Assembly: GCF_013363995.1 (NCBI RefSeq)
Contig: NZ_JABWGO010000001.1
Coordinates: 957,993 to 1,021,992 of the forward strand
DNA length: 64,000 nt
From: Nonomuraea rhodomycinica
GTDB taxonomy: Bacteria > Actinomycetota > Actinomycetes > Streptosporangiales > Streptosporangiaceae
Direction of reading: 5' to 3'
Below are positions 50,137-59,277 of this stretch, one piece after another (position 1 is the stretch's first letter; each line of letters starts with the position of its first letter). The notes below the pieces were generated by a model. That model saw nothing but the letters and a program-made list of their open reading frames with translations. It made no database searches and had not been told where the DNA came from. The position numbers and the translations under genes are program-made.

Positions 50137-51390
50137 ATGGCACATCTGTTAATGATCGAAAGCTGGGTCGGGGCGATGAGCGCGCTGCTGCCGCGCGCCA
50201 TCCGCGACGCGGGGCACCGCTTCACCTTCCTCACCCGCGACCTGCACCACTACCTGCGCGCCTCGCCCGGCGCCCGGTCGCATCCGCTGCTGGCGGCCGA
50301 CCATGTGCTGACCGCGGAGACCAACGACCTCGCCGAGCTGCTCGCGCAGGTGGAGCGGCTGCACGAGGCGCTCGGCTTCGACGGCGTGCTCTCCTCGTGC
50401 GACTACTACCTGCCCGCCGTGGCCGAGGTCGCGGCGCGCCTGGACCTGCCGGGCCCCTCGCCGGAGTCGGTACGCCGGGCCTGCCGCAAGGACCTCGCCC
50501 GCGCCGCGCTCCGCGACGCCGGGCTCCCCGGCCCCCGGTTCGCCCTGGCCGCCACCTGGGAGGAGGCCGTGGAGGCGGCGAACGGCCTGGGCTACCCGCT
50601 GGTCGTCAAGCCGGTCGACCTGTGCGCCGGCATGTACGTACGGAAGGTCCACGACCAGGCCGGGCTGCGCACGGCCTTCCTCGACCTCGCGGGGTTCCCC
50701 GTCAACGCGCGCGGCCAGCGGCGGGTGCCGCTCGTCCTGCTGGAGGAGCTGCTCACCGGGCCGGAGGTGAGCGTCGAGACGGTCAGCTTCGGCGGTGACG
50801 TCCACGTGGTGGGGGTGACCGGCAAGAGCCTGGCCGGCGAGCCGTGGTTCGTCGAGAGCGGCCACGTGTTCCCCGCCGCCCTCGACGCCGGACTGGCCGG
50901 GCAGGCGGCGAAGACCGCGGCGGCCGCGGTCGAGGCGCTCGGCCTGGAGCTGGGGGTGGCGCACACCGAGCTGCGCCTCACCCCGGCCGGCCCGGCGCTG
51001 ATCGAGGTCAACCCGCGCCCGGCGGGCAACCAGATCACCGAGCTGGTCCGCCGGGTCACCGGCATCGACCTGCCGATGGTCCACGCCAGGCTCGCCGCCG
51101 GGGAGCGGCCCGACCTCACTCCCGCCGAGACCGGGGTGCGCAGCGCCGCCATCGCCTTCCTGCTGCCCGAACGCGCCGGGCGCATCGCCACCGTGCACGG
51201 GACCGGCGAGCTCGCCGCCGCCCCCGACGTCGTCGACTGGTCGGTCCGGCCGGCCGGGCACCAGGCGGGCGAGCCCACGAGCAACAACGGCTACCTCGGC
51301 CACGTCATGGTGACCGACCTCGCCGGCGGCGACGCCGGGACGAGGGCGGAGGCGCTGGTCGCCGCGCTGAAGGTCGAGTACGAACGATGA
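50137..51390 (+). CDS. ATP-grasp amino-acid ligase-like enzyme
   Basis: 417 aa. ATP-grasp fold: preATP-grasp N-terminus (HLLMIESWVGAMSALLPRAI), nucleotide Lys in GYPLVVKPVDLCAGMYV, LLEELLTGPEVSVE and metal-ligand motif IEVNPRPAGNQI. This branch forms peptide or amide bonds between a carboxylate and an amine via acyl phosphate. It is the first gene behind the Zur-like box and is coupled to the next (ATGA). I infer it joins amino-acid-type building blocks of a metal chelator. Substrates cannot be read from sequence. Confidence 0.88.
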   Translation: MAHLLMIESWVGAMSALLPRAIRDAGHRFTFLTRDLHHYLRASPGARSHPLLAADHVLTAETNDLAELLAQVERLHEALGFDGVLSSCDYYLPAVAEVAARLDLPGPSPESVRRACRKDLARAALRDAGLPGPRFALAATWEEAVEAANGLGYPLVVKPVDLCAGMYVRKVHDQAGLRTAFLDLAGFPVNARGQRRVPLVLLEELLTGPEVSVETVSFGGDVHVVGVTGKSLAGEPWFVESGHVFPAALDAGLAGQAAKTAAAAVEALGLELGVAHTELRLTPAGPALIEVNPRPAGNQITELVRRVTGIDLPMVHARLAAGERPDLTPAETGVRSAAIAFLLPERAGRIATVHGTGELAAAPDVVDWSVRPAGHQAGEPTSNNGYLGHVMVTDLAGGDAGTRAEALVAALKVEYER

Positions 51391-52172
51391 ACCTGACGAC
51401 GCTGACCAAGCGGGCGCTCGCCGGCGAGCTGGGCCCGGAGCCCGCGACGGAGCGGGTCAGCACCGCCTTCACCACCCGGCAGGGCGTACGGCACGACTCG
51501 CGTGGCCGCGCCTACCGCAACCACGTGGTCAGCCTGCGGGTGGGCCGGGCCGTGGGCTCCTGCGCCGTCGAACCGGACGAGATCGCCGATGCGACCGTCG
51601 AGGAGTGCGTCGGCGCGTCCGTCGCCGACCTGCTGGCGCATCGGGCGCCGGCGATCCGCGTGGCCGCGCTCGACGCCTACCTGATGGCGTCCCGCCCCCA
51701 CTGGGGTGAGCGGGTGACCGTGCCGGCGGGAACGTCCCTGGACAAGTCCCTGGCACGGGCGGCGGCCGTGACGGACCTGCTGCCCGCTCACGCCGAACGG
51801 GTCCTCGTGGTCGGCGTGGTCAACTCGTTGCTGCACCGCCTGCGCGAGCGGGGCCTGCGTTACGTGCCGTGCGACCTCAAGGGCGGCGCCACCGAGTGGG
51901 GCGAGCCGGTGGTCACCGACCTCACCCAGGCCCTGGACGGCTGCGACTGCGTGCTGGCCTCGGGGATGACCCTCGGCAACGGGGGTTTCCCGGTCCTGCT
52001 CGACCATGCCCGCTCCTGGGGCAAGCCGCTGGTGATGTACGCCCAGACGGGCAGCGCGATCCTGCCGCACTTCCTCGGCGCGGGGGTCACGGCGGTGTCG
52101 GCCGAGCCGTACCCGTTCTTCTGGCTCGACGGCGGCGACACCGTCGTCTTCCGTTACAGGGAGCGGCCGTGA
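51387..52172 (+). CDS. DUF364 (putative heavy-metal chelation) protein
   Basis: 261 aa. The C-terminal Rossmann-like part (~135-255) has ERVLVVGVVNSLLHRLRERG, CDLKGGATEW, ASGMTLGNGGFPVLLDHARS and YPFFWLDGGDTVVFRY. These fit DUF364/DUF4213, annotated from structure as possible heavy-metal chelation. The N-terminal half is the DUF4213-like domain. It may handle a metal complex or a biosynthetic intermediate. Start ATG overlaps the ligase stop. Its place in a zinc-regulated cluster supports the metal link. Confidence 0.82.
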   Translation: MNLTTLTKRALAGELGPEPATERVSTAFTTRQGVRHDSRGRAYRNHVVSLRVGRAVGSCAVEPDEIADATVEECVGASVADLLAHRAPAIRVAALDAYLMASRPHWGERVTVPAGTSLDKSLARAAAVTDLLPAHAERVLVVGVVNSLLHRLRERGLRYVPCDLKGGATEWGEPVVTDLTQALDGCDCVLASGMTLGNGGFPVLLDHARSWGKPLVMYAQTGSAILPHFLGAGVTAVSAEPYPFFWLDGGDTVVFRYRERP

Positions 52173-53212
52173 ACGAGCTGTTGTCCCTGGCCGGCGGCAC
52201 GCCGCTGGCCCGGATCACCGCCCCGCTCCCCCATCCGCACGGCGGGTTCTGGGCGAAGCTGGAGGGGTTCGGCGTCGGCGGGATGAAGGCCCGCGCCGCC
52301 GTGTCGATGCTCACCGCCGCCCGCGCGCGCGGCGACCTGGCTCCCGGCGCCCCCGTCGTGGAGTCCACCAGCGGGACGCTCGGGATCGGCCTGGCCTTCG
52401 CGGGGCAGTGCCTCGGGCATCCGGTCGTCCTGGTGGTGGACGACGAGCTCGAACCGGGGATGCGGGCCCTGCTTCGCGCGTACGGGGTGCGCCTCGAGGT
52501 CGTGGACCGTCCCCACCCGGGGGGCGGCTGGCAGCGGGCACGGCTGGACCGGGTACGCGAGGTGCTGGAGCGGCTGCCGGGCGCGTACTGGCCCGATCAG
52601 TACAACAATCCCGACAACCCGGACGGGTACGCCTCGCTGGCCCGGGAGCTGGCCGAGCGGCTGCCGCACGCCGACGTGCTGGTGTGCAGCGTGGGCACCG
52701 GCGGGCACAGCGCCGGGGTCTTCCGCGGCCTGCGCCGCTACTGGCCCGGCCTGCGCCTGGTCGGGGTGGACACCGTGGGCTCCACCGTGTTCGGGCAGCC
52801 CGCGCGGCTCAGGCTCATGCGCGGCCTGGGCAGCAGCATCCATCCGCGCAACGTGGCGTACGAGCTGTTCGACGAGGTCCACTGGCTGGGTCCGGTCGAG
52901 GCCGTGGACGCCTGCCGCAGGCTGGCCCGCGGCTCGTTCGTGACCGGCGGGTGGAGCACCGGCGCGGTCGCCAGGGTCGCCGCGTGGACGGCGCGCAGGG
53001 AGCCCGGCGCCACCGTGGTCTCGATCTTCCCGGACGGGCCCGACCGGTACCTCGGGTCGATCTTCGACGACGACTACTGCCGGGACCGCGGCCTGCTGGG
53101 GCGGCCCCACGACCAGCCCGTGGAGATCGCGCATCCGCGCGCGGTCGAGGTGTCCGGCTGGGCCCGCTGCCGCACGGTGGCCGACCCGCTGCTCGCGGAG
53201 GTGCCGGCGTGA
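52169..53212 (+). CDS. Cysteine-synthase-like PLP enzyme of the metallophore-type cluster
   Basis: 347 aa, fold type II. PLP Lys40 (GFGVGGMKARAAVS), substrate loop ESTSGTLGIGLA, phosphate loop [12 protein letters not shown]. In staphyloferrin B (SbnA) and related aminopolycarboxylate chelators, enzymes of this family add an amino acid amine to a serine-derived aminoacrylate, forming C-N bonds. I infer the same type of reaction here. GTG start overlaps the DUF364 stop (GTGA). No SbnB-like partner is present. Close to the paralogue at 12968. Confidence 0.9.
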   Translation: MNELLSLAGGTPLARITAPLPHPHGGFWAKLEGFGVGGMKARAAVSMLTAARARGDLAPGAPVVESTSGTLGIGLAFAGQCLGHPVVLVVDDELEPGMRALLRAYGVRLEVVDRPHPGGGWQRARLDRVREVLERLPGAYWPDQYNNPDNPDGYASLARELAERLPHADVLVCSVGTGGHSAGVFRGLRRYWPGLRLVGVDTVGSTVFGQPARLRLMRGLGSSIHPRNVAYELFDEVHWLGPVEAVDACRRLARGSFVTGGWSTGAVARVAAWTARREPGATVVSIFPDGPDRYLGSIFDDDYCRDRGLLGRPHDQPVEIAHPRAVEVSGWARCRTVADPLLAEVPA

Positions 53213-54192
53213 GGCTCACCTGGAGCGTGACGCGGCTGGCACTGCGCGAGCCGCTGCGGATCTCCCGGTCGGTGATGACCGGCAGGGACGCCGTCGTGAT
53301 CGCCGTCGAGCACGAGGGGCTGCGCGGCCACGGGGAGGCGGTGAGCAGCGTCCACCACCGGCTCGACGTCGAACGGATCACGGGCCTGCTCGGGCGGCTG
53401 CGCCCGGCGCTGGCGGAGCAGGCGAGCCCGGAGGAGGCGCTGGAGGCGGTGCCCGATCTGCTCGCCGGCGCTCCCGGCGTGCTCGCCGCCGTGGACGCGG
53501 CCCTGCACGACCTGGCGGGCAGACGACGCGGCCTGCCGGTCCACGCGCTCTTCGGCACGCGCTGGTCCGACACCGTGACCGCGTTCACCGTGGGCATCGG
53601 CCAGGACCACGTCCCCGCCCTGCCCATGCTCAAGATCAAGCTGGGCGGCGGTGACGACGTCGCGCGGGTGCGCGCGATCCGCCGCGCCGCGCCGGACGCA
53701 CGGCTGCTCCTGGACCCCAACGGCGCCTGGACGCCCGAGGCGGCGGTCCGGATCCTCGACGCGGTCGCCCCGCTGGGCGTCGAGGCGGTCGAGCAGCCGA
53801 TCGCCCCCGGAGCCCTGGACGACCTCGCCTGGGTGGCCGGACGTTCGCCGATCCCGGTCGTCGCCGACGAGGACGCGGGGACCCTGGAGGACGTCGTGAA
53901 CCTGCCGGACGCCGTCCACGGCGTGAACGTCAAGCTGGCCGAATGCGGTGGCCTGTCGGCGGCCCGGCGGATCGCCGCGTACGCCGCCGGCCGCGGCCTG
54001 GAGCTCATGCTCGGCTGCCAGGTGGCCAGCAGTCTGGGCATCGCGCCCGCCGTCCACCTGGCGCCGTCGGCCCGCTGGGTCGACCTGGACGGGCACCTGC
54101 TGCTCGCCGACGACCCGTGGACCGGCATCGGCGGGCACGACGGCGTGCTGCGGCTCGGCGGGGAGCCCGGGCTGGGGGTGCGGCCGGCATGA
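53209..54192 (+). CDS. Dipeptide-epimerase-like enolase-superfamily enzyme
   Basis: 327 aa. Muconate-lactonising subgroup barrel: first catalytic Lys in MLKIKLGGGDD (Lys142/Lys144, the KxK motif), metal ligands in LLDPNGAW, VEQPI and VADED, and the second base Lys in NVKLAECGG. It fits Ala-Glu/dipeptide epimerases that invert an alpha-carbon. Start GTG overlaps the preceding stop (GTGA). Following an ATP-grasp ligase, it may epimerise a dipeptide-like intermediate. A longer upstream frame over the previous gene is a shadow. Confidence 0.88.
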   Translation: MRLTWSVTRLALREPLRISRSVMTGRDAVVIAVEHEGLRGHGEAVSSVHHRLDVERITGLLGRLRPALAEQASPEEALEAVPDLLAGAPGVLAAVDAALHDLAGRRRGLPVHALFGTRWSDTVTAFTVGIGQDHVPALPMLKIKLGGGDDVARVRAIRRAAPDARLLLDPNGAWTPEAAVRILDAVAPLGVEAVEQPIAPGALDDLAWVAGRSPIPVVADEDAGTLEDVVNLPDAVHGVNVKLAECGGLSAARRIAAYAAGRGLELMLGCQVASSLGIAPAVHLAPSARWVDLDGHLLLADDPWTGIGGHDGVLRLGGEPGLGVRPA

Positions 54193-55331
54193 GAGAGCTC
54201 TCCTGGGCCGTACGGCTGCTGCTGGTCAACCAGTTCGGCGTCAACACCGGCTTCTATCTGCTGGTCCCGTACCTGGCCGGCCACCTCACCAAGGATCTGG
54301 GCCTGTCGGCCGCGGTCACGGGCGTCGTGCTGGGGGTGCGCAACCTCAGCCAGCAGGGCCTGTTCCTGGTCGGCGGCTCGGCCTCCGACCGGCTGGGCGC
54401 GCGTCGCGTGATCATCGCGGGGTGCGCGCTGCGGGCCGTCGGATTCGGGCTGTTCGCGTTCGGCGTCACGCTGCCGCTGCTGCTCGCGGCGGCCGTGCTC
54501 AGCGGGCTGGCCGGGGCGCTGTTCAACCCGGCCGTCCGCGGGTACATCGCGGTGGCCGCCCCCGACAAGGCCAGGGCGTTCGCGCTGTTCAACGTGTTCG
54601 CCCAGGCGGGGGCGCTGTGCGGGCCGGTGCTCGGCGGCGCGCTGCTGCTGGTGGACTTCCGCGCCGCCGCGATCACCGCCGCCGTGATCTTCGCGGTGCT
54701 GACCGTCGCGCAGGCGTGCGTCCTGCCCGCGCGCGAGGTGACGCCGAGCGGCTCGTCCGTGCTCGGCGACTGGCGGCGCTGCCTGGCCGACCGCCGCTTC
54801 CTCGCCTTCACCCTCTCCCTCAGCGGCATGTACGCCCTGCAGAACCAGCTCTACCTGGTCCTGCCGCTCGCCGCCGAGCGGGCGACGGGCACGGCGGGCT
54901 CGGTGGCGCTGCTGTTCCTGGTGTCCACGGTGGCGACCCTGCTGTTCCAGGTGCGGATCACCAAGCGGCTGGAGGCGGCGACGACCCGGGACCGCGCGAT
55001 GGCGTGGGGCCTGGCCGTGATGGGTGCGGGCTTCCTCGTCCCCGCGCTGCTCCCGGGCGTCGTCCCGGTGCTGGTCGCGGTGCTGGCGCTGGCCTTCGGC
55101 GTGATGATGGCCCACCCGTTCGTGTACGAGCGCATCGGCGCCTTCGGCGGCGAGTCGCTGGCCGGCACCTACTTCGGCGTCTTCTACCTGGTCTCCGGGG
55201 CCGTCGCCGCCGTCAGCACCGCGCTGATCGGCTGGGCGGGCCCGGCCGGGTTCGTCGTGTGCGCGGCGATCGGCCTGACCTGCGCGACCGCCGTCCTGCT
55301 CCTCGAACGCCGCGCGGCGGTGCCCGCGTGA
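54189..55331 (+). CDS. MFS transporter, likely metallophore exporter
   Basis: 380 aa, about 12 helices ([55 protein letters not shown]). ATG 54189 overlaps the epimerase stop (ATGA). Paralogue of the MFS gene at 14014, where it also sits by a PLP enzyme gene. In staphylopine systems an MFS protein (CntE) exports the free ligand before an ABC importer recovers the metal complex; the importer is encoded just downstream. Export role is inference from context. Confidence 0.9.
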   Translation: MRELSWAVRLLLVNQFGVNTGFYLLVPYLAGHLTKDLGLSAAVTGVVLGVRNLSQQGLFLVGGSASDRLGARRVIIAGCALRAVGFGLFAFGVTLPLLLAAAVLSGLAGALFNPAVRGYIAVAAPDKARAFALFNVFAQAGALCGPVLGGALLLVDFRAAAITAAVIFAVLTVAQACVLPAREVTPSGSSVLGDWRRCLADRRFLAFTLSLSGMYALQNQLYLVLPLAAERATGTAGSVALLFLVSTVATLLFQVRITKRLEAATTRDRAMAWGLAVMGAGFLVPALLPGVVPVLVAVLALAFGVMMAHPFVYERIGAFGGESLAGTYFGVFYLVSGAVAAVSTALIGWAGPAGFVVCAAIGLTCATAVLLLERRAAVPA

Positions 55332-56089
55332 ACTTCCTGACCGACCACCCCGCCCTGTACGAGACCCAGTTCCCCGACCCGGACCACAAGGCGGCCCGCT
55401 TCGTGGACGACCAGGTTCGCCGCTTCGGCGGCGGGCCGCGGCTGCTGGACGTCGGCTGCGGCACCGGCCGTGACGCCGGCCACCTGGCCCGCCTCGGCTA
55501 CGACGTCACCGGCGTCGACGTGTCGCGGCCGATGCTGGCCTACGCGCGCGAGCGCCACCCCGGGGTGCGCTTCGTCCACGCCGACATGCGGGACTTCGCG
55601 CTCGGCCGCCGGTTCGACGTGGTGACGTGCCTGGACAGCGCCCTGCTGTACTGCCACACCAACGCCGAGCTGGCCGCCTTCATGGAGCGCTGCCGCGAGC
55701 ACCTGCGCCCCGGCGGCCTGCTGATCGCCGAGATGCGCAACGGCGCGCACTTCCTCACCCACCCGGTACCCGAACCGTTCACCCGCGCCGTCACCCACGG
55801 CGGCGTCACCTACACCTCCCGCACCGAGTTGTGGCTGGACCACGCCGCCCAGCTGCTGCGCCGCCGCCGCGTCTGGTCCTGGCCGGGCGGCGGGCCGCTG
55901 GAGCAGCGCTCGGCGTGGCGGCTGCTCTTCCCGCGGGAGCTCGCCTATTTCCTGGCCGTGGCCGGCTTCGAGCTTCTGGACCTGTTCGACCAGCCAGGGC
56001 CGCGGGCGGAGCCGCACGACGGCCCGCCCCTGTCCGCCGACCGACTCCACGTCGTCGCCCGATCCGCGAAGGACCCCCATCATGCGTGA
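55328..56089 (+). CDS. Class I SAM-dependent methyltransferase
   Basis: 253 aa. SAM-binding motif I LLDVGCGTGRDAGHLA at ~40, acidic loop VTGVDVSRPML, motif II region VVTCLDSALLYC and motif IV GGLLIAEMRNG. Start GTG 55328 overlaps the MFS stop (GTGA). It could methylate an N, O or C position of the product or act on an intermediate. It is unlike nicotianamine-synthase-type CntL. Target unknown. Confidence 0.9.
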   Translation: MNFLTDHPALYETQFPDPDHKAARFVDDQVRRFGGGPRLLDVGCGTGRDAGHLARLGYDVTGVDVSRPMLAYARERHPGVRFVHADMRDFALGRRFDVVTCLDSALLYCHTNAELAAFMERCREHLRPGGLLIAEMRNGAHFLTHPVPEPFTRAVTHGGVTYTSRTELWLDHAAQLLRRRRVWSWPGGGPLEQRSAWRLLFPRELAYFLAVAGFELLDLFDQPGPRAEPHDGPPLSADRLHVVARSAKDPHHA

Positions 56090-57617
56090 CCACCTCAGCC
56101 GCCGCGGCTTCCTCGGCCTGACCGCCGGAGCCGCGCTGCTCGCCGGATGCGGCACGGGCGGCGCCTCCTCGTCCTCCTCCTCTTCGTCCTCCTCCGGCGG
56201 CGGCGGAAGGCTGCGTGCCGTGTTCGCCGGCGGCGGCGCCACCGAGGTGCTCGACCCGCACCTGGCCAACCTGTTCAACGAGGCCGCCCGCGCCAAGGCC
56301 CTGTACGACAAGCTCGCCGACCTCGGCTCGGACGTCTCCCCCCGGCCCCGCCTGGCCGAGAGCTGGGAGCCGAACGCCGACTTCACCCGCTGGCGCGTCA
56401 CCCTGCGGCAGGCGACCTTCCACGACGGCCGCCCGGTGCGCGCCCAGGACGTCCTGGCCAGCTACGCCAGGATCACCGACCCGGGCAAGGCGTTCCGCGC
56501 CAGGTCCAGCCTCGCCCTCATCGACCTGCGCGACAGCCGGGCCGTCGGCGACCGCGCGGTCGAGTTCAGGCTCAGGCGGCCGTTCGCCGAGTTCCCGAAC
56601 GTGCTGGCCGCCTTCGGCGCGTACATCGTCCCGGAGGGCACCACGGACTTCAGCAGGCCGGTGGGGTCCGGGCCGTTCTCCTTCGTGTCCTGGAAGCCGG
56701 GCAGCTCGGTGCTGCTCAAGCGCTACCCCGACTACTGGGAGGGCGCGCCGTCCGTCGAGGAGCTGGAGTTCCTCATCGCCAACGAGGAGTCCGCGCGGGT
56801 GAACGCGCTGCTCGGCGGCCAGGTCGAGTACGCCCACGACCTCACCCCGGCCTCCGCCCGCCGGCACGCGGGACGCGTCACGGTCATCCGCGCGCCCGGC
56901 AGCTCGATGAACGCGTTCGCGATGAAGGTGGACCGCGCGCCGTTCGACGATCCGCGCCTGCGGGAGGCGTTGTTCCTGCTCACCGACCGGCGGCAACTCG
57001 TCGACACCGTCATGCCCGGCGCCGGGCAGATCGGCAACGACCTGTTCGGCAAGGGCTACCTGCACTACGCCGAAAGCATCCCCCAGCGCGCCTTCGACCT
57101 CGACCGGGCCAAGGCGCTGATCAGGAAGGCGGGCGCGGAGGGACTCCCGATCGAGCTGACCACCTCCACGGCCGCGGCCGGCTTCGTCGAGGCGGCCACC
57201 GTCTTCGCCGACCAGCTGCGCGCCGCCGGGCTGAAGGCCACCGTCGTGAACGGCAGCAAGGACACGTACTGGTCGGACATCCTCACCAAGGGCTCCCTGG
57301 TCAGCTTCCGCTCCGGCGCGATGCCGATCGAGACCCACATCGCCCAGCGGCTGCTCTCCAGCTCCACCACGAACGCCACCCGGTGGGCCAGACCGGAGTT
57401 CGACGCCCTGTACGACAAGGCCGTCTCCGCGCCGTCCGCCGCCGACCGGGAGGCCGCCTACCTGAGCATGCAGCAGATGTTGCACGCCGAAGGGGGGCTG
57501 CTGGTGTGGGGGTTCGCCGACTGGATCGTCGCCACCGCGCCCCACGTGACGGGCGTACGTCCCGCGCCCGCCAACACCCTGGACTGGGCCAGGTTCGACA
57601 AGGTGAGACTGGCGTGA
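56082..57617 (+). CDS. ABC substrate-binding lipoprotein, family 5 (nickel/peptide/opine type)
   Basis: 511 aa. Signal with twin-Arg-like start (SRRGFLGLTAGAALLAGC) and lipobox Cys23, then a Ser/Gly linker with ten Ser in a row. The rest is SBP_bac_5, with FHDGRPVRAQDVLASYARI, SGPFSFVSWKPGSSVLLKRY and FLLTDRRQLVDTVMPGAGQI. The family binds oligopeptides, nickel or metal-opine complexes (for example CntA for staphylopine). Start overlaps the methyltransferase end by 8 bp. It is the receptor of the importer encoded here. Confidence 0.92.
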   Translation: MRDHLSRRGFLGLTAGAALLAGCGTGGASSSSSSSSSSGGGGRLRAVFAGGGATEVLDPHLANLFNEAARAKALYDKLADLGSDVSPRPRLAESWEPNADFTRWRVTLRQATFHDGRPVRAQDVLASYARITDPGKAFRARSSLALIDLRDSRAVGDRAVEFRLRRPFAEFPNVLAAFGAYIVPEGTTDFSRPVGSGPFSFVSWKPGSSVLLKRYPDYWEGAPSVEELEFLIANEESARVNALLGGQVEYAHDLTPASARRHAGRVTVIRAPGSSMNAFAMKVDRAPFDDPRLREALFLLTDRRQLVDTVMPGAGQIGNDLFGKGYLHYAESIPQRAFDLDRAKALIRKAGAEGLPIELTTSTAAAGFVEAATVFADQLRAAGLKATVVNGSKDTYWSDILTKGSLVSFRSGAMPIETHIAQRLLSSSTTNATRWARPEFDALYDKAVSAPSAADREAAYLSMQQMLHAEGGLLVWGFADWIVATAPHVTGVRPAPANTLDWARFDKVRLA

Positions 57618-58525
57618 ACCTGACCCGTTACGCCGCGCGCCGCCTGGCCGTCGGCGTCCTGCAGGTCACCGGGGTCGCCTGCCTGGTGTTCCTGATGGTG
57701 GAGTCGCTGCCGGGCGACGCCGCGGTGGTGCTGGCGGGCGACCAGCCCGACCCGGCCAGGATCGCGGCCGTCCGCGCCGCCCTCGGCCTGGACCGCCCCC
57801 TCGCCGAACGTCTCGCCGCCTGGGCAGCCGCCCTGGCGCACGGCGACCTCGGCGCCTCGCTCGTCTCGGGCCGCCCGGTCACCGGGATCGTCCTGGACGC
57901 GCTGGCCCCCACCGCCGTCCTGGCCGGACTCACGGTGCTGTTCCTGGTGCCGCTCTCGGTCGGGCTCGGGGTCGCCGCCGCCCGGCGCGAGGGCGGCCGG
58001 CTCGACCGCGCGCTGACCACGGTGAGCGCCGCGCTCTACGCGGTGCCGGAGTTCGCGCTGGCCATCGTGCTGGTGGCGGTCTTCGGCGTGGCGCTGGCGT
58101 GGCTGCCGCCGACCGGGCTCGGCGGGCTCACCGCCGCCGCCCTGGTGCTGCCGGTGTCGGTGCTGCTGGTCCGGCCCGTCTGCTCCACCGGGCGGCTGAT
58201 CCGCTCGGCGATGATCGACGTCCTGGCCTCGCCGTACGTGCGGCACGCCCGCCGCCTGGGGCTGAACTGGTTCGCGCACGCGCTGCCCAACGCGCTCGCG
58301 CCCGCCGTGCAGCACCTGGCCCGCACCGTCGACTGGCTGCTCGGCGGCGTCATCGTGGTCGAGGCCGTGTTCGTGATCCCCGGACTCGGCAGCACCCTCG
58401 CCGACGCGGTCGGCCACCGGGACCTGCCGGTCCTGCAGGGGCTCGCGCTCCTGTTCGCCGCCACGACCGTCCTGGTGAACCTGCTCGCCGACGTCGTGTC
58501 CTTCCGGCTGGCGCCCCGCGCATGA
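57614..58525 (+). CDS. ABC permease (DppB/NikB/CntB type)
   Basis: 303 aa, six helices with an N-terminal LTRYAARRLAVGVLQVTGVA, the family start, and SLPGDAAVVLAGDQPD in the first periplasmic loop. The EAA loop that touches the ATPase is VRHARRLGLNWFAHALPNAL. First of two permease genes. GTG 57614 overlaps the lipoprotein stop (GTGA). Confidence 0.92.
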   Translation: MNLTRYAARRLAVGVLQVTGVACLVFLMVESLPGDAAVVLAGDQPDPARIAAVRAALGLDRPLAERLAAWAAALAHGDLGASLVSGRPVTGIVLDALAPTAVLAGLTVLFLVPLSVGLGVAAARREGGRLDRALTTVSAALYAVPEFALAIVLVAVFGVALAWLPPTGLGGLTAAALVLPVSVLLVRPVCSTGRLIRSAMIDVLASPYVRHARRLGLNWFAHALPNALAPAVQHLARTVDWLLGGVIVVEAVFVIPGLGSTLADAVGHRDLPVLQGLALLFAATTVLVNLLADVVSFRLAPRA

Positions 58526-59277
58526 GGTATCTGCTGCTCGCCGTGCCGCTGGTCGTGGCCTTCGCGGGGCCGCTGATCCCGTACGAGGTGGCGCGTTCGG
58601 CCTCCTTCGCCGACGTGGGCGTGCTCGGCACCGACTTCGCCGGGCGCGACGTCTGGCACCAGGTGCTCCTGGGCGGGCGGACCCTGGTGGTGACGGCGCT
58701 GCTGGCCACCGCCGGCGCGTACCTGCTGGGCGGCCTGTGGGGCCTGGCCGCGGCGAGCGCGCCCAGGATGCTCGACGAGGTCATGATGCGGCCGCTCGAC
58801 CTGCTCATGGCGGTGCCCTCCCTGCTGCTGCTCCTGGTGGTGGCCGCCCTCGCCCCCGCCGGCGCGCTCGGCTGGATCGTCATGCTGGTCCACCTGCCCG
58901 ACATCGCCCGCCTGGTACGCGCCTGCGCCCTGGAGGCCGGCAGCCGCCCGGCCGTGGAGGCCATGCGGCTGCAGGGTGAGGGCTGGTGGCGGATCACCGC
59001 CGGGTTCGTCGCCCGCTCCATGGCCCGCGTGCTCGCCACCGACGCGGGCACCCGGCTGACCGGCTCGCTCTATCTCATCGCCGCCGCGAGCTTCCTCGGC
59101 GTCGGGGTGCCGCCGGACGCGGGTGACTGGGCGGTGATGGTCGACCGCAACCGGGGCGGGCTCTTCCTCAACCCGTGGGCCGTGCTCGCCCCCAGCCTGA
59201 TGATCGTCATGCTCGCCGTCGGGCTGAACCTCACGGTGGACCGCGTCCTGAAGGGGGCCCGTCATGCTCCACGTTGA
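58522..59277 (+). CDS. ABC permease (DppC/NikC/CntC type)
   Basis: 251 aa, about five or six helices, without the longer N-terminal arm usual in DppC. GTDFAGRDVWHQVLLGGRTL is the conserved first loop, and EAMRLQGEGWWRITAGFVAR is the EAA-like coupling loop. Forms the membrane channel with the preceding permease. ATG 58522 overlaps its stop (ATGA). Confidence 0.92.
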   Translation: MRYLLLAVPLVVAFAGPLIPYEVARSASFADVGVLGTDFAGRDVWHQVLLGGRTLVVTALLATAGAYLLGGLWGLAAASAPRMLDEVMMRPLDLLMAVPSLLLLLVVAALAPAGALGWIVMLVHLPDIARLVRACALEAGSRPAVEAMRLQGEGWWRITAGFVARSMARVLATDAGTRLTGSLYLIAAASFLGVGVPPDAGDWAVMVDRNRGGLFLNPWAVLAPSLMIVMLAVGLNLTVDRVLKGARHAPR

